From the NCBI GenBank assembly GCA_947471695.1, contig CANIWY010000027.1:1-11680 (forward strand): a stretch of DNA of 11,680 nt, in the 5' to 3' direction. Position 1 is the first letter of the stretch, and the number at the start of each line of letters is the position of its first letter. Of the stretch, positions 6,261 to 11,680 are shown piece by piece. The stretch is from Nitrosomonadaceae bacterium. Its GTDB lineage: Bacteria; Pseudomonadota; Gammaproteobacteria; Burkholderiales; Nitrosomonadaceae. Under the pieces are notes generated by a model that was not told where the DNA came from, searched no databases, and worked only from the letters and a program-made list of their open reading frames with translations. Made by a program: the position numbers and the translations under genes.

Positions 6261-7037
6261 CTATAGCCTAACTTCAATCCCATGTTGCGCCATATACTCC
6301 TTAGCCTGCCGGATATTATATTCACTGTAATGAAATATGCTTGCTGCAAGCACCGCCTCTGCATGGCCCTGTATTACACCGTCCACTAGGTGTTGGAGAT
6401 TGCCCACGCCACCACTGGCAATGACCGGTATGTCCAATGCATCTGATACCGTGCGAGTGAGCCCCAGATCAAAACCATTGTGGGTCCCATCTCTATCCAT
6501 ACTGGTCAATAGAATTTCACCTGCACCCAGAGATTGCATTTTCACTGCCCATTCCACTGCATCGAGACCGGTAGCTCTGCGTCCGCCATGGGTGAATACT
6601 TCCCAACGGTTCGTATCAGGACCCATACCGCTCACTTTCTTAGCATCTATTGCTACCACGATACACTGAGAGCCATAATGGCCTGCGGCATCTGCCACTA
6701 ATTGAGGATTCTGAATAGCCGATGTGTTGATGCTGACCTTATCAGCGCCAGCATTCAATAGCCTGCGTACATCCCCCACTTCACGAACTCCCCCTCCCAC
6801 AGTGAGCGGGATGAAGACTTGAGCCGCAACTTCTTCAATGATACGTAGAATAATGTCACGATTGTCAGAGCTGGCGGTGATGTCTAGGAATGTTAGCTCA
6901 TCAGCTCCTTGTTCATCGTAGCGGCGTGCGATCTCAACGGGATCACCCGCATCCCGAAGGGCTACGAAGTTGACACCCTTGACCACGCGACCATTGGTTA
7001 CGTCGAGACAGGGGATAATACGTTTGGCGAGACCCAT
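6261..7037 (-). CDS. hisF: Imidazole glycerol phosphate synthase cyclase subunit HisF
   Basis: HisF is the (beta/alpha)8-barrel half of the HisF-HisH synthase. It uses ammonia made by HisH to turn PRFAR into imidazole glycerol phosphate and AICAR, linking histidine to purine synthesis. The 258-residue protein has both general acid/base aspartates: D12 in IPCLDV and D131 in VVAIDAKK. Phosphate-binding loops are seen at VGGGVR (80-85) and IASGGVGN (206-213). The ATG at 7037 is the normal start, but its AAGG ribosome site is 11 bases away. Both the site and the start codon can pair with upstream spacer sequence in the mRNA. The 126-bp gap from hisA is the largest within the his cluster. Confidence 0.96.
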   Translation of the reverse strand: MGLAKRIIPCLDVTNGRVVKGVNFVALRDAGDPVEIARRYDEQGADELTFLDITASSDNRDIILRIIEEVAAQVFIPLTVGGGVREVGDVRRLLNAGADKVSINTSAIQNPQLVADAAGHYGSQCIVVAIDAKKVSGMGPDTNRWEVFTHGGRRATGLDAVEWAVKMQSLGAGEILLTSMDRDGTHNGFDLGLTRTVSDALDIPVIASGGVGNLQHLVDGVIQGHAEAVLAASIFHYSEYNIRQAKEYMAQHGIEVRL

Positions 7038-7132
7038 AAGACTAAAGACCTTCTACCCTAAAGGTAAGCAGAGACACAGAGGCGTGCAGGTAAGTAAATA
7101 ACTGAACTTAACTGTCCCAGTCTCATGGGTCT
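7030..7132 (-). promoter_or_regulatory. Possible translational control leader between hisA and hisF
   Basis: In the minus-strand mRNA, AGACCCAT (7132-7125) is a perfect complement of ATGGGTCT (7037-7030), which contains the hisF start codon. Separately, ACCTT and AAGGT (7065-7061 and 7052-7048) can form a 5-bp hairpin covering the hisF AAGG ribosome site. A 22-codon frame starts inside the first arm (ATG at 7126) and stops with TAG at 7060-7058, in the loop of the second hairpin. Translating it could open both. It has no Shine-Dalgarno site and no His codon, so this is a structural suggestion only. Confidence 0.3.
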
Positions 7133-7163
7133 ACGATAATAAATTGTTGAGGAGATTGTTGGC

Positions 7164-7910
7164 TTAAGGACTGGTGCCTAGAGTATCGGCTAACTCCTGT
7201 GCCGCCCTGAAGTCTAGGGAGCCTTCGTAAATAGCGCGTCCAGTGATGGCCCCCATGATGCCTTCCGACTCGACTTCGCAAAGCGCTCTGACATCATCGA
7301 GATTGGTGATGCCTCCGCTGGCAATGACGGGGATGGTGAGTGCTCTAGCCATATCCACGGTAGCCTTGATATTGACGCCACTGAGCATGCCATCTCGACC
7401 GATGTCGGTATAGATGATCGCTTGGACCCCATAATTTTCGAACTTCTTGGCCAAATCAATCACGTTGTGACCGGTGACCTTGGACCAGCCGTCGACCGCT
7501 ACCTTGCCATCTTTCGCATCCAGTCCGACCATGATGTGACCAGGAAAGGCATAGCAGGCATCATGCAGGAACCCGGGTGTCTTCACCGCTGCAGTTCCTA
7601 TAATAACGTAGGTGATGCCATCATCTAGATATCGTTCGATGGTTTCAAGATCGCGGATCCCGCCGCCCAATTGAATCGGAATTCTGTCGCCGACAGTTTC
7701 GACAATGGCACGGATTGCCAGTCCATTCTTTGGTTTTCCTGCGAATGCCCCGTTTAGATCCACCAAGTGTAAGCGACGTGCACCTTGCTGCAACCAATGC
7801 TCAGCCATGGACGCGGGGCTCTCTGAAAACACAGTGGCCTCTTCCATTACTCCTTGTTTGAGACGAACACAGTGTCCGTCTTTAAGATCTATCGCAGGAA
7901 TGATTAGCAT
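7164..7910 (-). CDS. hisA: ProFAR isomerase HisA
   Basis: HisA is the 1-(5-phosphoribosyl)-5-[(5-phosphoribosylamino)methylideneamino]imidazole-4-carboxamide isomerase, catalysing the Amadori rearrangement of ProFAR to PRFAR, the fourth step of histidine synthesis. The 248-residue (beta/alpha)8-barrel protein is a relative of HisF. The catalytic aspartates are D8 in IPAIDL and D131 in VGLDAKDGK. Phosphate loops are LGGGIR (81-86) and IASGGITN (197-204), and YTDIGRDGM lies at 167-175. It starts at the ATG at 7910 with no clear ribosome site. The 73-bp gap after hisH is AT-rich next to the start and holds a 14-bp palindrome next to the hisH stop. Confidence 0.96.
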   Translation of the reverse strand: MLIIPAIDLKDGHCVRLKQGVMEEATVFSESPASMAEHWLQQGARRLHLVDLNGAFAGKPKNGLAIRAIVETVGDRIPIQLGGGIRDLETIERYLDDGITYVIIGTAAVKTPGFLHDACYAFPGHIMVGLDAKDGKVAVDGWSKVTGHNVIDLAKKFENYGVQAIIYTDIGRDGMLSGVNIKATVDMARALTIPVIASGGITNLDDVRALCEVESEGIMGAITGRAIYEGSLDFRAAQELADTLGTSP

Positions 7911-7966
7911 TTTGAATCGGAGCTAAATTGTTAGGGTTTAATATTTTATAGTTGAAGAAAATTCAT

Positions 7967-7980
7967 GGTCAGATCTGACC
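7967..7980. repeat. 14-bp perfect palindrome between hisH and hisA
   Basis: GGTCAGATCTGACC is a perfect palindrome lying three bases past the hisH stop codon. In RNA it can fold into a 5-bp stem with a GATC loop, but no U-run follows in the operon direction, so it is not an intrinsic terminator. It could be a DNA site for a dimeric regulator, an mRNA processing or stability hairpin, or chance. Confidence 0.6.
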
Positions 7981-7983
7981 GGT

Positions 7984-8637
7984 CTAGTTTGTGGTAGCTG
8001 GTTCCCATTGCACAAAATTTCCAAGTAGAGTCAGTCCCGCCGAATGGCTTTTTTCTGGATGAAACTGGACAGCGAAAATATTATCTCTTGCCACTGCACA
8101 AGTAAACTGAAAAGGATAAAAACTGTAGGCCGCTACCGGCTCAGGGTTGCTGGCGTCGACATAGTAACTATGTACGAAATAAAAGCGTGCATCGTTATTG
8201 ATTCCATGCCACAAGGGGTGATCGATAGCTTGGTGGACCTGATTCCAGCCCATATGTGGCACCTTGAGTTTCTGCCCGTCGGCGTTATGCATTGCCGCCG
8301 CGGCAGGGAAGCGCCGTACTTTTCCTGGCAGGATACCCAGGCCTTTTACATTGCCTTCTTCGCTGGTTTCAAACAGCATCTGTAAGCCGAGACAGATGCC
8401 GAGAAATGGTTTGTTAGCAGCGGCATGTATTACTGCATCACGCAAACCACGCGAATCCATTTCATGCATGCAATTAGGCATCGCACCCTGACCTGGAAAT
8501 ACGACACGAGAAGCTTGCCGAACCACTGCTGGGTCGCTAGTAATGACCACGGTTGCCTTAGGGGCAACGTGCTCTAGAGCTTTTGACACGGAGCGAAGAT
8601 TGCCCATGCCGTAGTCAATGATTGCGATGTCAGTCAT
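7984..8637 (-). CDS. hisH: Imidazole glycerol phosphate synthase glutaminase subunit HisH
   Basis: HisH is the class I (triad) glutamine amidotransferase that supplies ammonia to HisF. The 217-residue protein has the nucleophile elbow GICLGLQ with C82 and the H193/E195 pair in QFHPEKS. The N-terminal IIDYGMGNLRS and the oxyanion-region PGQGAMP (49-55) are typical. The ATG at 8637 lacks a Shine-Dalgarno site; the 22-bp gap from hisB is instead pyrimidine-rich on the coding strand. hisA lies between hisH and hisF, an order common in proteobacteria. Confidence 0.96.
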   Translation of the reverse strand: MTDIAIIDYGMGNLRSVSKALEHVAPKATVVITSDPAVVRQASRVVFPGQGAMPNCMHEMDSRGLRDAVIHAAANKPFLGICLGLQMLFETSEEGNVKGLGILPGKVRRFPAAAAMHNADGQKLKVPHMGWNQVHQAIDHPLWHGINNDARFYFVHSYYVDASNPEPVAAYSFYPFQFTCAVARDNIFAVQFHPEKSHSAGLTLLGNFVQWEPATTN

Positions 8638-8642
8638 GCTAC

Positions 8643-8660
8643 AAGGGGAGGTAAGGAGGT
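8643..8660 (-). other. Anti-Shine-Dalgarno-like tandem before hisH
   Basis: On the coding strand, just after the hisB stop, the sequence is ACCTCCTTACCTCCCCTT: two copies of ACCTCC in 18 bases. The first part matches the conserved 3' end of 16S rRNA (ACCUCCUU), which is the reverse of a ribosome site. The complementary plus strand shows AAGGAGGT, but no plausible plus-strand gene follows. Effect unknown; it may simply be chance. Confidence 0.4.
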
Positions 8661-9247
8661 TACAAAGAACCTTTGGTAGATGGGATTATGCCGACAGCAC
8701 GTGGGTCGGGTTCTATCGCAACCCTTAGTGCTCGGCCAAATGCTTTGAATATAGTTTCTGCCTGATGGTGAGCATTCTTTCCAGACAAGTTGTCAATGTG
8801 CAGTGTCACCAGGGCATGGTTAACAAAACCTTGGAAGAACTCATTTGTCAGGTCTACGTCAAATTCACCGATGCGGGCACGTACGAAATTGACATTAAAC
8901 TCCATGCCAGGCCGCCCCGAAAGATCGACCACGACCCGGGACAAGGCTTCGTCTAAGGGAACATACGCGTGACCATAGCGACGCAGGCCTTTCTTATCTC
9001 CGATAGCTTGTGCAAATGCTTGGCCTAAAGTGATGCCTATATCCTCTACCGTATGATGGGCGTCAATGTGCAAATCCCCTTGAGCGGTAATCTCGAGGTC
9101 CACCATGCCGTGGCGCGCCACCTGATCCAACATATGGTCAAGAAACGGGATACTGGTATTCAGTATTGTTTTACCAGTTCCATCAAGATTTATGTTGACG
9201 CTGATCTGGGTTTCCAAAGTATTTCGGGTGATCTGTATTTGGCGCAT
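8660..9247 (-). CDS. hisB: Imidazoleglycerol-phosphate dehydratase HisB
   Basis: HisB removes water from imidazole glycerol phosphate to give imidazole acetol phosphate. The 195-residue protein is the single-function form, without the N-terminal phosphatase domain found in enteric bacteria, so histidinol-phosphate phosphatase must be encoded elsewhere. The two metal-binding motifs characteristic of the repeated half-domains are DAHHTVED (62-69) and NAHHQAE (159-165, approximate). FLDHMLDQ with H38 and the H46 region (VARHGM) are also present. It starts 34 bp after the hisC stop with no strong ribosome site. Confidence 0.96.
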   Translation of the reverse strand: MRQIQITRNTLETQISVNINLDGTGKTILNTSIPFLDHMLDQVARHGMVDLEITAQGDLHIDAHHTVEDIGITLGQAFAQAIGDKKGLRRYGHAYVPLDEALSRVVVDLSGRPGMEFNVNFVRARIGEFDVDLTNEFFQGFVNHALVTLHIDNLSGKNAHHQAETIFKAFGRALRVAIEPDPRAVGIIPSTKGSL

Positions 9248-9281
9248 GATTATCTAAGTTTGATTGATTGCAGCATTTATT

Positions 9282-10364
9282 TCAGCTAATTGTTTGTTTG
9301 ATCGAGGCCTTCAATGCTGTCAGGAATTGGATATTCTCATCGGAGGTCCCAACCGTTACACGCAGACAATTTTTCAGCAGCGGATGTGAGCCATCGAGAT
9401 TCTTGATCAGTATGCCACTTTGTTTAAGTTCTTGAAACACTTGGCCAGCATCGGCCGTCCGTATTAAAATGAAATTTGCATCTGTTGGAAAGACCTCAAC
9501 CCCGACCATTGCTTGTAAAGCTCGTACTAAAACAGCACGATCGGCTTTAATGGATGAGGCCTGTTGCAGCAGGGTATCGATATGCTGCAGCACTCTTTCT
9601 GCTATCAACTGAGTAGCAACCCCCACATTATACGGTAAACGCAGTTTTTCTAGTTGTGTCAACCACTCTGCCCTACCGATAAGCAGTCCTAGTCTTAAAC
9701 CAGCTAGGCCTAGTTTAGAGAGAGTGCGCATCAGAAGTAGGTTGGGGTATTGTGCAAGTCTGTCAATAAAGCTCGCATCTGCGAAAGCATGATAGGCCTC
9801 ATCTATCACCACCAAGCCAGGAGCAGCATCAAGAATTTGCAAGATAGAGGCGTCGTCAAAAAGATTACCCGTGGGATTGTTAGGGTAGGCCAGGAAGATC
9901 ACTGCTGGCTGATGTTGGCTGATGGCGGCAAGCATTTTATCCAGATCAAGAGTGAAATTGTCTTTCAGCAACACCCCTGCGTAACGCATACCTGCGAAAG
10001 TCGCAATCATGCGGAACATCACGAATGCGGGCTCAACGCTCAGTAACACTGCGCCGGGCTTGGCTACGGCCAGTGCGATGATCTGGATAATCTCATCCGA
10101 TCCATTTCCTAATAGGACATCCATCCCCGGAGGGATATCCAGCGCCTCGCGCAATCGGGCCTTAAGGTGTGAAGCATTTGCATCAGGGTAACGGTTGAGA
10201 GGTGCCTCTGCTGTCAATTGCGCGATCTCATCACGCAATGACTGTGGCAGATTATAGGGATTCTCCATCGCATCCATTTTCACCATGCGATTAGCAGGCT
10301 GCACATGGTAGGCGGAGAGTGAGAGAATTTCCGGTCGGATGATCTGGTCTGGAGTAGAGCTCAT
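9282..10364 (-). CDS. hisC: Histidinol-phosphate aminotransferase HisC
   Basis: HisC transfers an amino group from glutamate to imidazole acetol phosphate, using PLP. The 360-residue protein is a class I/II fold-type I aminotransferase. The Schiff-base lysine is K217 in RTLSKLGLAGLRLG. Other PLP contacts visible are GNGSDE (86-91), NNPTG (162-166) and DEAYHAF (188-194). R335 in NCLRVTVG is the expected substrate-carboxylate or phosphate contact. It begins 6 bp after the hisD stop codon, which argues for tight co-translation. Some HisC paralogues also act on aromatic amino acids, but the position inside the his cluster makes histidinol phosphate the likely product. Confidence 0.96.
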   Translation of the reverse strand: MSSTPDQIIRPEILSLSAYHVQPANRMVKMDAMENPYNLPQSLRDEIAQLTAEAPLNRYPDANASHLKARLREALDIPPGMDVLLGNGSDEIIQIIALAVAKPGAVLLSVEPAFVMFRMIATFAGMRYAGVLLKDNFTLDLDKMLAAISQHQPAVIFLAYPNNPTGNLFDDASILQILDAAPGLVVIDEAYHAFADASFIDRLAQYPNLLLMRTLSKLGLAGLRLGLLIGRAEWLTQLEKLRLPYNVGVATQLIAERVLQHIDTLLQQASSIKADRAVLVRALQAMVGVEVFPTDANFILIRTADAGQVFQELKQSGILIKNLDGSHPLLKNCLRVTVGTSDENIQFLTALKASIKQTIS

Positions 10365-10370
10365 CTTGGA

Positions 10371-11678
10371 TTAGTTTTGAGCCTTGAAGCGGTATTCAGC
10401 CGACATCGCATGCGCCTGCAGACCCTCTCCCCGAGCTAGGGGAGCAGCAATTGCACCAAGCTCTGCGGCACCCTGTGCTGAAACTTGAATGATGCTGCTA
10501 CGTTTTTGAAAGTCATATACCCCCAGCGGCGATGAGAATCGGGCGGTACGTGAAGTGGGTAAGACATGGTTGGGTCCAGCACAATAGTCGCCGAGGGCTT
10601 CAGAGGTATAGCGCCCAAGAAAAATCGCACCAGCATGTCGAATTTTTTCTGCCCATTTCTCTGGTTGATCAACCGATAACTCTAGATGTTCGGGTCCGAT
10701 CCGATTAGCGATGGTGCAGGCCTCATCCAAGTCACGAACGTGAATCAATGCTCCACGGTTTTGGAGAGATGTTCGTATCACCGCTTGGCGCGACATTGTG
10801 GGTAGCTGTCGGGCCAGACTTGCCGCAACAGCCTCGATGAAGTCATCATCGGGAGAGAGTAGGATGGCTTGAGCCATTTCATCATGCTCTGCTTGCGAAA
10901 ACAGGTCCATCGCAATCCAGTCTGGATCAGTTTTGCCATCACAAATCACCAAGATTTCAGACGGCCCTGCTATCATATCAATACCAACTACGCCAAACAC
11001 GCGGCGCTTGGCGGCTGCTACATAGGCATTTCCGGGGCCTACGATTTTGTCTACCTGTGGCACGGTCGAGGTGCCATAAGCCAGCGCTGCAACAGCCTGG
11101 GCGCCGCCGAGGGTGAATACTCTGTCAACCTCGCAAATCGCCGCTGCTGCCAACACCAGTTCGTTCTTCTCACCGCCTGGGGTCGGCACAACCATAATAA
11201 GTTCACCTACCCCAGCCACCTTGGCGGGGATTGCATTCATTAGTACTGACGAAGGATAAGATGCCTTGCCGCCTGGTACGTATAGACCGACCCGATCAAG
11301 AGGGGTTATTTTCTGACCAAGCGTCGTACCATTGGGTTCGGTATAGCTCCAGGATTGTGATAACTGCTTTTCATGGTAGGTGCGTACTCGTTCAGCAGCC
11401 TGCTCAAGAGGTTTTCGCTGAGCTATTGGTAATTCCAACAGGGCTTTTTGCAAACGCTCTCTAGGTAATTCAAGATGAGCGACCGAGGTCGCATCCAAAT
11501 GGTCGAAGCGGCGAGTGTATTCGAGTAGCGCTTCATCTCCGCGTGCCCTAATGTCCGCAATAATTGTGTTGACGGTTGTCTCTACCGCCGCGTCCTGTGA
11601 ATCTTCAAAAGCAAGCAGCTTTTTCAGTGCCGCATCGAAATCGACATCGGTCGAAGAGAGTCGTTTTATCTGTAGCAT
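10371..11678 (-). CDS. hisD: Histidinol dehydrogenase HisD
   Basis: HisD carries out the last two steps, oxidising L-histidinol to histidine with two NAD+ through histidinal. The 435-residue protein is complete, its ATG being two bases from the window's right edge. Zinc ligands are visible at the expected places: Q262 and H265 in SQAEHDE, D364 in ALGDYCAG and H423 in LQAHAMS. The catalytic pair E330-H331 is in IGPEHLE. The GPGNAYVAAAKR and GIDMIAGPSEI blocks (214-241) are the family signature. Its ribosome site and any promoter lie outside the window. hisG, the first-step enzyme, is usually next upstream, but that cannot be seen here. Confidence 0.97.
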   Translation of the reverse strand: MLQIKRLSSTDVDFDAALKKLLAFEDSQDAAVETTVNTIIADIRARGDEALLEYTRRFDHLDATSVAHLELPRERLQKALLELPIAQRKPLEQAAERVRTYHEKQLSQSWSYTEPNGTTLGQKITPLDRVGLYVPGGKASYPSSVLMNAIPAKVAGVGELIMVVPTPGGEKNELVLAAAAICEVDRVFTLGGAQAVAALAYGTSTVPQVDKIVGPGNAYVAAAKRRVFGVVGIDMIAGPSEILVICDGKTDPDWIAMDLFSQAEHDEMAQAILLSPDDDFIEAVAASLARQLPTMSRQAVIRTSLQNRGALIHVRDLDEACTIANRIGPEHLELSVDQPEKWAEKIRHAGAIFLGRYTSEALGDYCAGPNHVLPTSRTARFSSPLGVYDFQKRSSIIQVSAQGAAELGAIAAPLARGEGLQAHAMSAEYRFKAQN

Positions 11679-11680
11679 AA

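Noticed and set aside
8653..8660. Plus-strand AAGGAGGT as a ribosome site for an unannotated gene
   Set aside because: No open frame with a start codon at a suitable distance follows on the plus strand; the region is hisB on the other strand.

Overview
The window looks like an ordinary chromosomal region of a betaproteobacterium. The protein sequences and gene order (a long his operon running into hisI-hisE-HIT-tatABC, then an HtrA-type protease convergent with tatC and a NIF3 gene divergent from the protease) most resemble Nitrosomonas and related Nitrosomonadales. That placement is from memory of the families, not from a search. Base composition is near 50% GC by eye. No tRNA, rRNA, insertion sequence, CRISPR array or phage gene was seen.

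Layout from left to right. Positions 1-262 hold no gene but contain two inverted repeats. A class III (CaiB/Frc) CoA-transferase lies on the minus strand (263-1456), followed by a NIF3/YbgI-family protein on the same strand (1551-2297). A 58-bp divergent gap separates NIF3 from a plus-strand, membrane-anchored, one-PDZ HtrA-type serine protease (2356-3522). The protease converges on a long minus-strand cluster that fills the rest of the window. In transcription order, from right to left, the cluster is hisD, hisC, hisB, hisH, hisA, hisF, hisI, hisE, a HIT-family (HinT-like) nucleotide hydrolase, tatA, tatB and tatC. hisG, the usual first gene, is not in the window. hisD begins 2 bp from the right edge.

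The eight his genes cover all of histidine biosynthesis except the HisG step and histidinol-phosphate phosphatase. hisI and hisE are separate genes overlapping by ATGA, and hisB is a stand-alone dehydratase. The catalytic residues checked are all present, so the pathway genes look intact. The HIT and Tat genes follow at short distances and may be co-transcribed with the his genes. TatABC is the twin-arginine protein export complex. The HtrA-type protease, though transcribed separately, also acts at the membrane/periplasm.

No novel multi-gene system was found. The most unusual signals are small. One is a textbook intrinsic-terminator shape (11-bp perfect stem plus eight Ts) lying antisense inside the NIF3 gene. 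Another is a 126-bp hisA-hisF spacer whose mRNA can mask both the hisF start codon and its ribosome site, and which holds a 22-codon open frame placed to relieve that. The others are a 10-base C tract inside tatA, a 14-bp perfect palindrome just after hisH, and an anti-Shine-Dalgarno-like tandem just upstream of hisH.
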